From NCBI GenBank assembly GCA_026995955.1, contig JALWNJ010000280.1:1-13197 (forward strand): a stretch of DNA of 13,197 nucleotides. The letters run 5' to 3'. A program made the position numbers and the translations under genes. Positions 1-7,474 of this stretch are shown in pieces; position 1 is the stretch's first letter, and the number at the start of each line of letters is the position of its first letter. The stretch is from Gammaproteobacteria bacterium. GTDB taxonomy: Bacteria > Pseudomonadota > Gammaproteobacteria > J044. The notes under the pieces are model-generated. The model was given only the letters and a program-made list of their open reading frames with translations. It was not told the origin of the DNA and did no database searches.

Positions 1-265
1 GATCCGGGGCAAGGACATCGAGGCCGCGTTGCAGATCCTCGAGTTCAGCCCGACGAAGGCCGCCCGCATCGTCAAGAAGGTGCTGGAGTCGGCCATCGCC
101 AACGCCGAGCACAACAACGGTGCCGACATCGACGAGCTGAAGGTGTCGACGGTCTTCGTGGACGAGGGTCCGACCATGAAGCGGATCCGTCCCCGTGCCA
201 AGGGGCGTGCCAACCGCATCCTCAAGCGTACCAGCCACATCACCGTCGCCGTGAGCGAAAAGTAA
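1..265 (+). CDS. rplV: 50S ribosomal protein L22 (C-terminal part)
   Basis: L22 binds several domains of 23S rRNA, and its long beta-hairpin lines the nascent-peptide exit tunnel. The reading frame is open from base 2 to the TAA at 263-265, giving 87 codons; the E. coli protein has 110, so about the first 23 residues lie outside the window. The visible part starts [13 protein letters not shown] and runs through the conserved [12 protein letters not shown] helix to the tunnel hairpin. That hairpin contains [17 protein letters not shown], including the Met-Lys-Arg triplet whose deletion gives macrolide resistance in E. coli, so this copy looks like the sensitive form. The C-terminus [12 protein letters not shown] is typical. 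rpsC follows after 12 nt, as in the S10 operon. The identification is secure. Confidence 0.97.
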   Translation, partial: IRGKDIEAALQILEFSPTKAARIVKKVLESAIANAEHNNGADIDELKVSTVFVDEGPTMKRIRPRAKGRANRILKRTSHITVAVSEK

Positions 266-277
266 GGGGTTCTGGAA

Positions 278-961
278 ATGGGTCACAAGGTCAATCCAAT
301 CGGTTTTCGCCTGGGCATCGCCACGGACTGGAACTCCAAGTGGTACGCCGACGGAGAAGAGTTTGCCGACAACCTGAACAACGACATCGCCGTGCGCGAG
401 TTCCTGAAGAAGAAGCTCGCCCAGGCCTCCGTCAGCCGTATCCAGATCGAGCGACCTGCGCGCAGCATCTTCATTACCATTCATACCGCGCGCCCCGGCA
501 TCGTCATCGGCAAGAAGGGTGAGGACATCGAGAAGCTGCGCCAGGAAGTGGCGCAGATGACTGGTCTCAATCCCAACAATGTGAAGATCAACATCGAGGA
601 GATCCGCAAGCCGGAGATCGATGCGACTCTGGTGGCCGAGAGCATTGCCCAGCAGCTCGAGCGCCGCATCATGTTCCGTCGCGCCATGAAGCGAGCGGTG
701 GGGAATGCCATGCGCCTTGGCGCACAGGGCATCAAGGTCAGCGTCGCCGGCCGCCTCAATGGCGCCGAGATCGCCCGCACCGAGTGGTATCGCGAGGGCC
801 GCGTTCCGCTGCATACCCTCCGTGCTGATATCGACTACGGCACGGCCGAGGCCAACACTACTTACGGTGTCATTGGCATCAAGGTGTGGATCTACAAGGG
901 CGAGGTCTTCGACCTCGAGAGCAAGAATGCGTCCGCCAGCGGCCGCAAGTCTTCGAAGTAG
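278..961 (+). CDS. rpsC: 30S ribosomal protein S3
   Basis: S3 is a 30S head protein at the mRNA entry site, where it takes part in mRNA unwinding. The ATG at 278 is preceded by AAGGGG at 264-269, which overlaps the rplV stop. The protein is 227 aa (E. coli 233), with a shorter, Ser/Lys-rich tail. The N-terminus [13 protein letters not shown] is typical. The KH type 2 domain has its GxxG loop as GKKG at residues 78-81. Basic residues Arg134, Arg135 and Lys138 correspond to the E. coli helicase residues Arg131, Arg132 and Lys135. A 3-residue insertion around residues 97-103 (LNPNNVK) relative to E. coli explains the offset. The C-terminal domain motif [19 protein letters not shown] is intact. 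It lies between rplV and rplP. Confidence 0.98.
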   Translation: MGHKVNPIGFRLGIATDWNSKWYADGEEFADNLNNDIAVREFLKKKLAQASVSRIQIERPARSIFITIHTARPGIVIGKKGEDIEKLRQEVAQMTGLNPNNVKINIEEIRKPEIDATLVAESIAQQLERRIMFRRAMKRAVGNAMRLGAQGIKVSVAGRLNGAEIARTEWYREGRVPLHTLRADIDYGTAEANTTYGVIGIKVWIYKGEVFDLESKNASASGRKSSK

Positions 962-971
962 GAGCTGAGCC

Positions 972-1385
972 ATGCTGCAGCCCAAGAGAACAAAGTTCCG
1001 CAAGGTGCAGAAGGGTCGCAACCGCGGCCTGGCCACCGTCGGCAACAAGGTGAGCTTCGGTGAATACGGCCTCAAGGCCGTGGGCCGTGGGCGCATTACG
1101 GCCCGGCAGATCGAGGCCGCACGCCGTGCCATGACGCGTCACATCAAGCGTGGCGGCAAGATCTGGATCCGCGTGTTCCCCGACAAGCCGATCACCAAGA
1201 AGCCGCTTGAGGTGCGCATGGGCAAGGGCAAGGGCAATGTCGAGTACTGGGTCGCGCAGATCCAGCCCGGCCGCATGCTGTACGAGATGGAAGGGGTCAG
1301 CGAGGAAGTGGCACGCGAGGCATTCCGCCTGGCGGCTGCCAAGCTGCCGATCAAGACCGTGTTTGTAACGCGCCAGGTGATGTGA
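972..1385 (+). CDS. rplP: 50S ribosomal protein L16
   Basis: L16 sits near the A-site tRNA elbow on the 50S subunit and supports assembly of the peptidyl-transferase region. The protein is 137 aa (E. coli 136). It starts [19 protein letters not shown], with [16 protein letters not shown] in the middle and the [15 protein letters not shown] loop near residues 81-95. Arg82 corresponds to E. coli Arg81, which the oxygenase RoxA/YcfD hydroxylates; whether this host has that enzyme cannot be seen here. A GGAG at 961-964 lies just before the start, at the rpsC stop. Its TGA (1383-1385) shares its final A with the rpmC ATG, so the two are probably translationally coupled. Confidence 0.98.
   Translation: MLQPKRTKFRKVQKGRNRGLATVGNKVSFGEYGLKAVGRGRITARQIEAARRAMTRHIKRGGKIWIRVFPDKPITKKPLEVRMGKGKGNVEYWVAQIQPGRMLYEMEGVSEEVAREAFRLAAAKLPIKTVFVTRQVM
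1375..1380 (+). promoter_or_regulatory. Ribosome binding site of rpmC, inside rplP
   Basis: AGGTGA lies within the last codons of rplP, 4 nt before the ATG at 1385 (2 nt if the GTG at 1382 were used). The close spacing and the TGATG overlap suggest that ribosomes finishing rplP re-initiate on rpmC. The same AGGTGA is used before rpsQ (1570-1575) and rplE (2577-2582). Confidence 0.65.
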
Positions 1386-1585
1386 TGAAGGCGAGCGAAT
1401 TGCGACAGAAGAGCATTGAGGAGCTGAACCAGGAACTGCTGGCCCAGCTCAAGGCGCAGATGAACCTGCGCCTGCAGAAGGCCACCGGCCAGCTCAGCCA
1501 GGTGCATCAGTTCAAGCAAATCCGCCGCGACATCGCGCGGATCAAGACCATTATTCGTGAAAAGCAGTCAGGTGAACAGTCATGA
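1385..1585 (+). CDS. rpmC: 50S ribosomal protein L29
   Basis: L29 is a small helical protein beside the peptide exit, next to L23, near the docking site for trigger factor and SRP. I chose the ATG at 1385, giving [14 protein letters not shown] and 66 aa, because E. coli L29 starts MKAKELREKS. The in-frame GTG at 1382 directly before it would add one Met and is less likely. The family signature is the helix [19 protein letters not shown] near residues 40-58. The start overlaps the rplP stop by one base and the end overlaps the rpsQ start by four bases (ATGA), the tightest packing in the window. The slightly longer C-terminus (REKQSGEQS) is not conserved. Confidence 0.95.
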   Translation: MKASELRQKSIEELNQELLAQLKAQMNLRLQKATGQLSQVHQFKQIRRDIARIKTIIREKQSGEQS

Positions 1586-1845
1586 CCGAGACGACCAAGA
1601 TTGAGCGCTCGCAGATCGGGCGTGTCGTCAGCGACAAGATGGACAAGACCATCACGGTCATGATCGAGCGGCGCGTGAAGCATCCGCTGTATGGCAAGTT
1701 CATCCGTCGTTCGACCAAGCTGCACGTGCACGACGAGAACAACGAGTGCAAGACCGGCGATACCGTGGAGATCCGCGAGTGTCGTCCGATGTCCAAGACC
1801 AAGTCCTGGACGCTGGTGCGCGTCGTCGAACGCGCTAATGGTTAA
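1582..1845 (+). CDS. rpsQ: 30S ribosomal protein S17
   Basis: S17 is a primary 16S rRNA-binding protein with an OB fold that helps organise the 5' domain of the 30S body. The protein is 87 aa (E. coli 84). The core [37 protein letters not shown] carries the usual S17 pattern, and the C-terminal part includes [18 protein letters not shown], the family signature. The ATG at 1582 overlaps the rpmC stop as ATGA, with AGGTGA at 1570-1575 inside rpmC. It is the last gene of the S10 operon in the E. coli scheme, but only 27 nt separate it from rplN, so transcription probably continues into spc. Confidence 0.97.
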   Translation: MTETTKIERSQIGRVVSDKMDKTITVMIERRVKHPLYGKFIRRSTKLHVHDENNECKTGDTVEIRECRPMSKTKSWTLVRVVERANG

Positions 1846-1872
1846 TCAGGATCGAATGAAGCGGGTTTCGCC

Positions 1873-2241
1873 ATGATTCAAATGCAGACCGTTCTGGAAG
1901 TTGCCGACAACAGTGGTGCCAAGAAGGTGCAGTGCATCAAGGTGCTCGGCGGCTCCCATCGCCGCTATGCCGGCATTGGCGACATCATCAAGGTCAGCGT
2001 GAAGGATGCCATCCCGCGCGGCAAGGTGAAGAAGGGCGAGGTGTACAACGCCGTCGTGGTGCGTACTGCCTCCGGTGTGCGTCGCGCCGACGGATCGCTC
2101 ATCCGCTTCGACAAGAACGCCGCGGTGCTGCTGAACAATCAGCTGCAGCCGATCGGCACCCGCATCTTCGGGCCGGTGACCCGTGAGCTTCGTGGCGAGC
2201 AGTTCATGAAGATCATCTCGCTGGCCCCTGAAGTGCTGTGA
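1873..2241 (+). CDS. rplN: 50S ribosomal protein L14
   Basis: L14 is a beta-barrel 23S rRNA-binding protein at the subunit interface; it contacts 16S rRNA helix 14 and is the docking site of the silencing factor RsfS. The protein is 122 aa (E. coli 123). It shows [19 protein letters not shown], then the basic loop ending [18 protein letters not shown], and the C-terminal [13 protein letters not shown] motif. The Shine-Dalgarno sequence is poor: only GAAGCGGG at 1859-1866 resembles one, which is weak beside its neighbours. The ATG at 1873 is nevertheless well supported because the protein begins exactly as the family does. It is the first gene of the spc operon by E. coli naming. Confidence 0.97.
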   Translation: MIQMQTVLEVADNSGAKKVQCIKVLGGSHRRYAGIGDIIKVSVKDAIPRGKVKKGEVYNAVVVRTASGVRRADGSLIRFDKNAAVLLNNQLQPIGTRIFGPVTRELRGEQFMKIISLAPEVL

Positions 2242-2256
2242 TTCGAGGCTAAGGCA

Positions 2257-2574
2257 ATGAAAAAGATTCGCAAGGGTGATGATGTCATCGTCACGACCGG
2301 CAAGGACAAGGGTCGTCGCGGCCTGGTCGTCAAGGTGCTGCCCAACGACAAGGTGATCGTGCAGGGCGTGAACATGGTGAAGAAGCACCAGAAGCCGAAC
2401 CCGCAGCTTGGCATTGCCGGCGGCATCATCGAGAAGGAGATGCCGATCCATGTCTCCAATGTGATGCTGTACAACCCGGCCACCGGAAGGGGTGATCGCG
2501 TGGGCATCAAGGTGCTCGAGGACAACCGCAAGGTGCGCTACTTCAAGTCCAACGGCGAAGTCGTTGACGCTTAA
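2257..2574 (+). CDS. rplX: 50S ribosomal protein L24
   Basis: L24 is an early assembly protein that nucleates folding of 23S rRNA domain I and ends up near the tunnel exit. The protein is 105 aa (E. coli 104). The KOW motif occupies about residues 5-32 ([21 protein letters not shown]). It is followed by [13 protein letters not shown] and the closing strands [20 protein letters not shown]. The ATG at 2257 has GAGG at 2245-2248 upstream, 15 nt after rplN. rplE starts 13 nt downstream. In E. coli S8 represses spc translation by binding mRNA around the L24/L5 junction; no matching structure could be confirmed here by eye. Confidence 0.97.
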   Translation: MKKIRKGDDVIVTTGKDKGRRGLVVKVLPNDKVIVQGVNMVKKHQKPNPQLGIAGGIIEKEMPIHVSNVMLYNPATGRGDRVGIKVLEDNRKVRYFKSNGEVVDA

Positions 2575-2576
2575 TC

Positions 2577-2582
2577 AGGTGA
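2577..2582 (+). promoter_or_regulatory. Ribosome binding site that fixes the rplE start
   Basis: AGGTGA lies 5 nt before the ATG at 2588 and just after the rplX TAA. The frame is open further upstream, to a GTG at 2492 inside rplX. This site, together with the family N-terminus [11 protein letters not shown], shows that the short start is the real one. Confidence 0.7.
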
Positions 2583-2587
2583 CGGTC

Positions 2588-3127
2588 ATGGCTAGATTGC
2601 AGGATTACTACAAAGAAAAGGTCGTCAAGGAACTTCAGGAGAAGTTCAATTACGACAACCCGATGATGGTGCCGCGCATCGAGAAGATCACCCTCAACAT
2701 GGGCCTGGGCGAGGCCATTGCCGACAAGAAGGTCATCGAGCACGCGGTGTCCGACATGACCCGTATCGCCGGCCAGAAGCCGGTGGTGACCGTGGCGCGC
2801 AAGTCCATCGCCGGCTTCAAGCTGCGTGACGGCATGCCCATTGGGTGCAAGGTAACGCTGCGCAAGACGCGCATGTACGAGTTCCTCGATCGCCTGATCA
2901 GCATTGCCATTCCGCGCATCCGCGACTTCCGTGGCCTGAGCCCGAAGTCCTTCGATGGTCGCGGCAACTACAGCATGGGCGTGAAGGAACAGATCATCTT
3001 CCCGGAAATCGATTACGACAAGATCGATGCACTCCGCGGGATGGACATCACCATCACCACTACCGCAAAAAACGATGAAGAAGCCAGGGCACTGCTCGCG
3101 GCCTTCAATTTCCCGTTCCGTTCATGA
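2588..3127 (+). CDS. rplE: 50S ribosomal protein L5
   Basis: L5 binds 5S rRNA with L18 and L25 and forms an inter-subunit bridge with S13 and contacts to the P-site tRNA in the central protuberance. The protein from ATG 2588 is 179 aa, the same length as E. coli L5. It shows [17 protein letters not shown], then [11 protein letters not shown], then the loop [21 protein letters not shown]. The C-terminal half has [21 protein letters not shown] and the closing [16 protein letters not shown]. An in-frame start at 2492 would add 32 residues read through rplX and was rejected. rpsN follows after 12 nt. Confidence 0.97.
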   Translation: MARLQDYYKEKVVKELQEKFNYDNPMMVPRIEKITLNMGLGEAIADKKVIEHAVSDMTRIAGQKPVVTVARKSIAGFKLRDGMPIGCKVTLRKTRMYEFLDRLISIAIPRIRDFRGLSPKSFDGRGNYSMGVKEQIIFPEIDYDKIDALRGMDITITTTAKNDEEARALLAAFNFPFRS

Positions 3128-3139
3128 GGAAGTAATACG

Positions 3140-3445
3140 ATGGCCAAGGTTTCAATGATTCAGCGTGAGCTGAAGCGCGAAAAGCTGGCGAAGAAGTATG
3201 CGGCCAAGCGTGCCGAGCTCAAGGCAATCATCAATGATCCGAACGCCGATTACGAGGTGCGCATGGAGGCCGTGGTCAAGCTGCAGAAGCTTCCGCGCGA
3301 CTCCAGCCCGGTGCGTCAGCGCAAGCGCTGCCGCATTACCGGTCGTCCGCACGGCTACTATCGCAAGTTCGGCCTTGGTCGCAACAAGCTGCGCGAACAT
3401 GCCATGACCGGCAACATTCCCGGTCTGGTCAAGGCCAGCTGGTAA
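3140..3445 (+). CDS. rpsN: 30S ribosomal protein S14, long zinc-free type
   Basis: S14 is a late-assembling 30S head protein near the decoding region. The protein is 101 aa, as in E. coli, and is the zinc-independent (C-minus) form: there is a single Cys, in [19 protein letters not shown], and no CxxC pairs. It begins [14 protein letters not shown], and its C-terminus [11 protein letters not shown] is the family hallmark. AGGAAG at 3127-3132 overlaps the rplE stop and is followed by the ATG at 3140. rpsH follows after 14 nt. Confidence 0.97.
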   Translation: MAKVSMIQRELKREKLAKKYAAKRAELKAIINDPNADYEVRMEAVVKLQKLPRDSSPVRQRKRCRITGRPHGYYRKFGLGRNKLREHAMTGNIPGLVKASW

Positions 3446-3459
3446 GGAGTGTCACGACG

Positions 3460-3855
3460 ATGAGTATGTCTGATCCGATCGCCGACATGCTGACCCGCAT
3501 CCGCAATGCCCAGGCTGCGGAAAAGGCCAGCGTTTCCCTGCCGTCGTCAAAGATGAAGGAGTCCCTGTGCAAGGTGCTCAAGGACGAGGGCTACATTGCC
3601 GACTACAGCGTCGAGGAAAACGACGGCAAGCCGACCCTGGTGATCCAGCTCAAGTACTTTGGCGGCAAGCCTGTCATCGAGCGGATTCAGCGTGTCAGTC
3701 GCCCGGGCCTGCGTATCTACCGCGGCAAGGACGAACTGCCGCGTGTGATCGGCGGCCTCGGCGTTGCCATCGTATCAACCAGCAAGGGTGTGATGACCGA
3801 CCGTCAGGCGCGTGAAATGGGCGTTGGCGGCGAAGTCATCTGCACCGTAGCCTGA
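3460..3855 (+). CDS. rpsH: 30S ribosomal protein S8
   Basis: S8 is a primary binder of the 16S rRNA central domain (helix 21). In E. coli it is also the translational repressor of the spc operon. The protein is 131 aa. The start [18 protein letters not shown] at ATG 3460 matches E. coli [18 protein letters not shown]; the ATG two codons later at 3466 is less likely. AAGGAG at 3444-3449 lies 10 nt upstream. The RNA-binding loop STSKG is at residues 106-110, inside the C-terminal stretch [18 protein letters not shown]. The repressor role is inferred from the family; the target on this mRNA was not identified. Confidence 0.97.
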   Translation: MSMSDPIADMLTRIRNAQAAEKASVSLPSSKMKESLCKVLKDEGYIADYSVEENDGKPTLVIQLKYFGGKPVIERIQRVSRPGLRIYRGKDELPRVIGGLGVAIVSTSKGVMTDRQAREMGVGGEVICTVA

Positions 3856-3869
3856 TTCGGGGAACCGAC

Positions 3870-4403
3870 ATGTCCCGTATTGCCAAGAAACCGATCGATC
3901 TGCCCAAGGGTGTCGAAGTCAGTGTCGATGGCCAGAAGGTCACCGTCAAGGGGCCCAAGGGGAGTTTCGAGTACGAAGTGCATCCCACGGTCACGGTCTG
4001 CGTCGAAGACAACCAGATCCGTATCGATGCGGCCGATCCGGAAAAGACCGGTTACGCCATGGCCGGCACCATGCGTGCCCTGCTCAACAACATGGTCACC
4101 GGTGTCTCGCAGGGCTTCGAGCGCAAGCTGGAGCTGGTCGGGGTGGGCTATCGCGCACAGGCGCAGGGCAACAAGCTCAACCTGACACTGGGCTTCTCGC
4201 ATCCGGTCGAGTATGCAGTGCCGGAGGGTGTGGCCATCGAGACCCCGAGCCAGACCGAGGTGGTCGTCAAGGGCATCGACAAGCAGAAGGTTGGCCAGGT
4301 CGCGGCAGAGATCCGCGCCTTCCGTCCCCCTGAGCCCTACAAGGGCAAGGGCGTTCGCTATGCGGATGAACGCATCATTCGCAAAGAAGCGAAGAAGAAA
4401 TAG
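3870..4403 (+). CDS. rplF: 50S ribosomal protein L6
   Basis: L6 lies near the factor-binding site, contacts the sarcin-ricin loop and helix 97 of 23S rRNA, and is needed late in 50S assembly. The protein is 177 aa, as in E. coli. Two tandem L6 folds are visible: the first starts [17 protein letters not shown], and the second contains the [16 protein letters not shown] strand-loop (residues 86-101). The signature [14 protein letters not shown] falls at residues 154-167, followed by the basic end RKEAKKK. GGGGA at 3859-3863 precedes the ATG at 3870. rplR follows after 11 nt. Confidence 0.97.
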   Translation: MSRIAKKPIDLPKGVEVSVDGQKVTVKGPKGSFEYEVHPTVTVCVEDNQIRIDAADPEKTGYAMAGTMRALLNNMVTGVSQGFERKLELVGVGYRAQAQGNKLNLTLGFSHPVEYAVPEGVAIETPSQTEVVVKGIDKQKVGQVAAEIRAFRPPEPYKGKGVRYADERIIRKEAKKK

Positions 4404-4414
4404 GGTAGACACAG

Positions 4415-4768
4415 ATGGACAAGAAAACCGCTCGTCTCCGCCGCGCCCGCAAGGCGCGTGCCCGTCAGAAGCGTCTCGGCGTGTACCGCCTGTGCGTGCA
4501 TCGCACGCCCCGGCACATCTACGCCCAGCTCATTGCCCCCAATGGCAGCGAGGTGGTGGCTGCCGCTTCCAGCGTGGAGAAGGAAGTGCGCGAACAGGCG
4601 AAGTACACCGGCAATGTCGATACCGCAGCCATCGTCGGCCGTCTGATCGGCGAGCGCGCCAGGGCGAAGGGCATCGACAAGGTGGCCTTCGACCGTTCCG
4701 GTTTCAAGTATCACGGTCGGGTCAAGGCGCTGGCGGATGCCGCGCGTGAAGCCGGCCTCCAGTTCTGA
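4415..4768 (+). CDS. rplR: 50S ribosomal protein L18
   Basis: L18 binds 5S rRNA and anchors it in the central protuberance with L5. The protein is 117 aa, as in E. coli. A basic, Arg-rich N-terminal tail (residues 6-22) leads into [21 protein letters not shown]. The family end [26 protein letters not shown] follows, with the stop at 4766-4768. The ATG at 4415 has only a modest Shine-Dalgarno sequence (AGGGT at 4402-4406, overlapping the rplF stop). The gap to rpsE is 14 nt. Confidence 0.97.
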   Translation: MDKKTARLRRARKARARQKRLGVYRLCVHRTPRHIYAQLIAPNGSEVVAAASSVEKEVREQAKYTGNVDTAAIVGRLIGERARAKGIDKVAFDRSGFKYHGRVKALADAAREAGLQF

Positions 4769-4782
4769 CCCAGGGTAGGCAC

Positions 4783-5289
4783 ATGGCTAAAGCAAACATC
4801 GAGAGCACCAACGACGGCCTGGTCGAAAAGCTGATCACCATCAACCGCGTGGCCAAGGTGGTCAAGGGTGGTCGCCAGTTCGGTTTTACTGCCCTGACCG
4901 TAGTCGGTGACGGCAACGGCAAGGTCGGCATGGGTTATGGCAAGGCGCGCGAGGTACCGCTGGCCATCCAGAAGGCCATGGAACAGGCACGCAAGAACAT
5001 GGTCGAGGTGTCCCTCGACGAGGGTACCCTGCACTACGAGATGAAGGGCAGCCATGGCGGTGCCAAGGTGTTCATGAAGCCCGCCTCCGAGGGTACCGGG
5101 ATCATCGCCGGTGGTGCCATGCGTGCCGTGTTCGAGGTGGTCGGCGTGAAGAACGTGCTCGCCAAGTGCATCGGTTCGCGCAACCCGATCAATGTGGTGC
5201 GCGCCACCATCAATGCCCTGACCCAGATTCACGATCCCGAGCTGATCGCTGCCAAGCGCGGCAAGTCTGTGGAAGAGATTCGAGGCTGA
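4783..5289 (+). CDS. rpsE: 30S ribosomal protein S5
   Basis: S5 lies at the 30S mRNA entry channel and affects accuracy; changes in its N-terminal loop give spectinomycin resistance or ambiguity. The protein is 168 aa (E. coli 167). The dsRBD-like N-terminal domain shows [27 protein letters not shown] (residues 20-46), with the spectinomycin loop VKGGR present as in sensitive bacteria. The C-terminal domain has [17 protein letters not shown] (100-116) and [13 protein letters not shown]. The end [13 protein letters not shown] is typical. AGGGTAGG at 4772-4779 precedes the ATG at 4783. rpmD begins 4 nt after the stop. Confidence 0.98.
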   Translation: MAKANIESTNDGLVEKLITINRVAKVVKGGRQFGFTALTVVGDGNGKVGMGYGKAREVPLAIQKAMEQARKNMVEVSLDEGTLHYEMKGSHGGAKVFMKPASEGTGIIAGGAMRAVFEVVGVKNVLAKCIGSRNPINVVRATINALTQIHDPELIAAKRGKSVEEIRG

Positions 5290-5293
5290 GACG

Positions 5294-5479
5294 ATGGCTG
5301 AGAAGAAACTCAAGGTAACGCTGGTACGCAGCCTGATCGGTCGGCTCAAGAGCCACCAGGCCTGCGCCCGTGGGCTGGGCATCCGCCGGATGCACCAGAC
5401 CGTCGAGGTGATCGACACGCCGGAGAACCGCGGCATGATCGAAAAGATCGCCTACATGCTCAAAGTCGAGGAAGCCTGA
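5294..5479 (+). CDS. rpmD: 50S ribosomal protein L30
   Basis: L30 is a small non-essential 50S protein that binds 23S rRNA domain II near the 5S rRNA. The protein is 61 aa (E. coli 59). The core [27 protein letters not shown] is typical, followed by [24 protein letters not shown]. The ATG at 5294 lies 4 nt after the rpsE stop, and its likely Shine-Dalgarno sequence (GAGG at 5282-5285) is inside the end of rpsE, so coupling is likely. rplO follows after 2 nt. Confidence 0.96.
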   Translation: MAEKKLKVTLVRSLIGRLKSHQACARGLGIRRMHQTVEVIDTPENRGMIEKIAYMLKVEEA

Positions 5480-5481
5480 AG

Positions 5482-5916
5482 ATGAGACTGAATACGCTCA
5501 AGCCCGCCGCTGGCAGCCGCCCGTCCCGCAAGCGGGTGGGCCGTGGCATCGGCTCCGGTCTGGGCAAGACCTGCGGCCGTGGTCACAAGGGCCAGCATTC
5601 CCGTTCGGGCGGTTATCACAAGGTCGGCTTCGAGGGCGGCCAGATGCCGCTGCAGCGCCGCCTGCCAAAGGTCGGCTTCAGCTCCCGCAAGGGTGCCTTC
5701 GTGGCAGAAGTCCGCCTGCACGAACTGGCCTGCGTAGAGGGTGAGGTGATCGATCTCGAGGCCCTGATCAAGGCCGATGTGGTGCCGCGCCGTACCCGCA
5801 AGGCCAAGATCATCGCCTCCGGCAAGATCGACAAGCCCGTCACCGTCAAGGGTGTGGCCGTGACCAAGGGGGCGCGCCAGGCCATCGAGGCCGCCGGCGG
5901 CAAGGTCGAGGACTGA
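5482..5916 (+). CDS. rplO: 50S ribosomal protein L15
   Basis: L15 is an early-to-mid assembly protein that threads an extended N-terminal arm into 23S rRNA. The protein is 144 aa, as in E. coli. The start [20 protein letters not shown] leads into the Gly/Arg-rich arm ([19 protein letters not shown], near residues 20-38) and then [15 protein letters not shown]. The C-terminal signature [16 protein letters not shown] is present. GAGGAA at 5468-5473 inside the end of rpmD serves the ATG at 5482. secY follows after 4 nt, the usual arrangement. Confidence 0.97.
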   Translation: MRLNTLKPAAGSRPSRKRVGRGIGSGLGKTCGRGHKGQHSRSGGYHKVGFEGGQMPLQRRLPKVGFSSRKGAFVAEVRLHELACVEGEVIDLEALIKADVVPRRTRKAKIIASGKIDKPVTVKGVAVTKGARQAIEAAGGKVED

Positions 5917-5920
5917 TCCC

Positions 5921-7261
5921 ATGGCCGCTGCCCAGGGCTCGCTCGCCGGTTCGATCGGTGACATCGGGAAGATAACGGAGCTGCGGAAGCGCTTCGTTTT
6001 TCTCGTTTTGGCACTGATCGTCTACCGCATCGGTACCTTCGTGCCGGTGCCCGGCATCAATCCGCAAGCCCTGGCGCAGTTCTTCGACAGCCAGAGCGGC
6101 ACCATCCTGGACATGTTCAACATGTTCTCCGGTGGGGCACTGGAGCGGCTGAGTGTGTTTGCCCTGGGCATCATGCCGTACATCTCGGCCTCGATCATCA
6201 TCCAGCTGATGACGGTGGTGGTGCCGGCGCTGGAGCAGCTGAAGAAGGAAGGCGAGGCTGGTCGACGCAAGATTACGCAGTACACACGGTACGGCACCGT
6301 GCTGCTGGCCACCTTCCAGGGGATCGGCGTTGCCATTGCCCTTCAGGCGCAGCAGGTGGGAAGTGGAGAGACCATCGCCATCAATCCTGGCGTGGGGTTC
6401 ATCTTTACGACGACCCTGACGCTGGTCACGGGGACGCTGTTCCTGATGTGGCTGGGCGAGCAGATTACCGAGCGCGGCATCGGCAACGGCATCTCGATGA
6501 TCATCTTTGCCGGCATCGTCGCCGGCCTGCCGAGTGCGGTGGCCGCTACCCTGGAGATGGCGCGCACCGGAACACTCTCGCCAGCCTGGGTGCTGATCCT
6601 GCTGGTGCTGGTGGTGCTGGTGACGGGCTTCGTGGTCTTCGTCGAGCGCGGGCAGCGGCAGATCCCGGTGAACTATCCCAAGCGTCAGGTCGGTCGCAAG
6701 CTGTACGCCGGGCAGAGTTCCTACCTGCCGCTGAAGCTGAACATGTCCGGCGTGATTCCGCCGATCTTTGCTTCCAGCATCATTCTGTTCCCGGCCACCA
6801 TCGGCAAGTGGTTCGAGCAGAAGGAAGGCATGGCCTGGCTGCAGAGCATCACCACCGCGCTGTCACCCGGTCAGCCGTTGTATGTGGCGATGTACGCACT
6901 GGCGATCATCTTCTTCGCCTTCTTCTATACCGGCCTGGTGTTCAATGCCCGCGAGACGGCCGAAAACCTGAAGAAGGCGGGTGCCGTGATTCCGGGCTAC
7001 AGCCCCGGCAAGCGTACCGCCGAGTACATCGACAGGGTGATGACCCGACTCACGGCCGTAGGCGCCATATACATCACAGCGGTGTGCCTGCTGCCGGAGT
7101 TCCTGATCCTGTACTGGAACGTGCCGTTCTACTTCGGCGGCACCTCGCTGCTGATCATCGTGGTGGTGGTGATGGACTTCATGGCCCAGGCCCAGGCCCA
7201 CCTGATGTCGCACCAGTACGAGGGCCTGATGAAAAAGGCAAATCTCAAGGGCCTGCGGTGA
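5921..7261 (+). CDS. secY: Preprotein translocase subunit SecY
   Basis: SecY forms the protein-conducting channel of the inner membrane with SecE and SecG and is driven by SecA or the ribosome. The protein is 446 aa (E. coli 443), with about ten membrane segments. Visible landmarks are [21 protein letters not shown] (TM1), the plug region with [25 protein letters not shown], and [19 protein letters not shown]. The C4 loop [23 protein letters not shown] is followed by TM7 around [17 protein letters not shown]. The C5 loop and TM9 start [21 protein letters not shown]. The end is [21 protein letters not shown] then [11 protein letters not shown]. Ser361 occupies the place of E. coli Arg357, otherwise nearly invariant (see findings). 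GAGG at 5908-5911 precedes the ATG. rpmJ follows after 28 nt. Confidence 0.98.
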   Translation: MAAAQGSLAGSIGDIGKITELRKRFVFLVLALIVYRIGTFVPVPGINPQALAQFFDSQSGTILDMFNMFSGGALERLSVFALGIMPYISASIIIQLMTVVVPALEQLKKEGEAGRRKITQYTRYGTVLLATFQGIGVAIALQAQQVGSGETIAINPGVGFIFTTTLTLVTGTLFLMWLGEQITERGIGNGISMIIFAGIVAGLPSAVAATLEMARTGTLSPAWVLILLVLVVLVTGFVVFVERGQRQIPVNYPKRQVGRKLYAGQSSYLPLKLNMSGVIPPIFASSIILFPATIGKWFEQKEGMAWLQSITTALSPGQPLYVAMYALAIIFFAFFYTGLVFNARETAENLKKAGAVIPGYSPGKRTAEYIDRVMTRLTAVGAIYITAVCLLPEFLILYWNVPFYFGGTSLLIIVVVVMDFMAQAQAHLMSHQYEGLMKKANLKGLR

Positions 7262-7289
7262 AGGCCCGGTCTGACCGAGGAAACGAGAA

Positions 7290-7403
7290 ATGAAGGTAAG
7301 AGCATCAGTCAAGAAGATGTGCCGCAACTGCCGCATCATCAAGCGCCGCGGTGTGGTGCGCGTGATCTGCAGCGATCCCCGGCACAAGCAGCGTCAGGGT
7401 TGA
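7290..7403 (+). CDS. rpmJ: 50S ribosomal protein L36, zinc-ribbon type
   Basis: L36 is the smallest 50S protein and binds 23S rRNA near the base of the L7/L12 stalk. The gene is only 37 codons. The protein is [19 protein letters not shown] followed by [18 protein letters not shown]. Cys11, Cys14, Cys27 and His32 form the zinc-binding set, so this is the zinc-containing (C-plus) paralogue. GAGGAAA at 7277-7283 lies 6 nt before the ATG at 7290. It is the last spc gene, placed between secY and rpsM as in E. coli. Two to three nucleotides after its TGA the promoter of the alpha operon begins. Confidence 0.96.
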   Translation: MKVRASVKKMCRNCRIIKRRGVVRVICSDPRHKQRQG

Positions 7404-7405
7404 GC

Positions 7406-7434
7406 TTGAACGCCGCGCGAGGCGGGGCTATAAT
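7406..7434 (+). promoter_or_regulatory. Sigma70-type promoter of the alpha operon
   Basis: The -35 box is TTGAAC (7406-7411, 4 of 6 consensus bases), the spacer is exactly 17 bp (7412-7428), and the -10 box is a perfect TATAAT (7429-7434). The start point is expected near 7441. The downstream sequence GCCCGGC makes a GC-rich discriminator, which in E. coli goes with ppGpp/DksA repression of ribosomal promoters; applying that here is inference. It lies in the only A/T-containing gap between rpmJ and rpsM and would drive rpsM-rpsK-rpsD-rpoA-rplQ. Confidence 0.8.
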
Positions 7435-7447
7435 GCCCGGCTTTTCT
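7422..7447 (+). terminator. Possible weak terminator or attenuator hairpin overlapping the promoter
   Basis: GCGGGGC (7422-7428) can pair with GCCCGGC (7435-7441), six pairs with one G-G mismatch, around a 6-nt loop that is the TATAAT itself. TTTTCT follows at 7442-7447. In RNA read through from spc this resembles a short intrinsic terminator. The stem is imperfect and the U-tract short, so termination would be partial at best, and the resemblance may be accidental. Confidence 0.35.
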
Positions 7448-7474
7448 GAAGCGGCCTCTTGGAGAGTGGTTTAA

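Noticed and set aside
1818..1846. GTTAAT at 1841-1846 as a -10 box for a spc promoter.
   Set aside because: Only 4 of 6 bases match, and the hexamer 17 bp upstream (GCGCGT) has no -35 character.
2560..2620. S8 repressor site at the rplX-rplE junction, as known in E. coli.
   Set aside because: I could not trace a stem resembling 16S helix 21 by eye. A covariance search would be needed to decide.
4711..5436. A 241-codon minus-strand open frame opposite rpsE and rpmD, and a similar one at 1846-2451.
   Set aside because: Same codon-bias effect; no Shine-Dalgarno support or conserved motif, and both lie wholly across conserved ribosomal genes.
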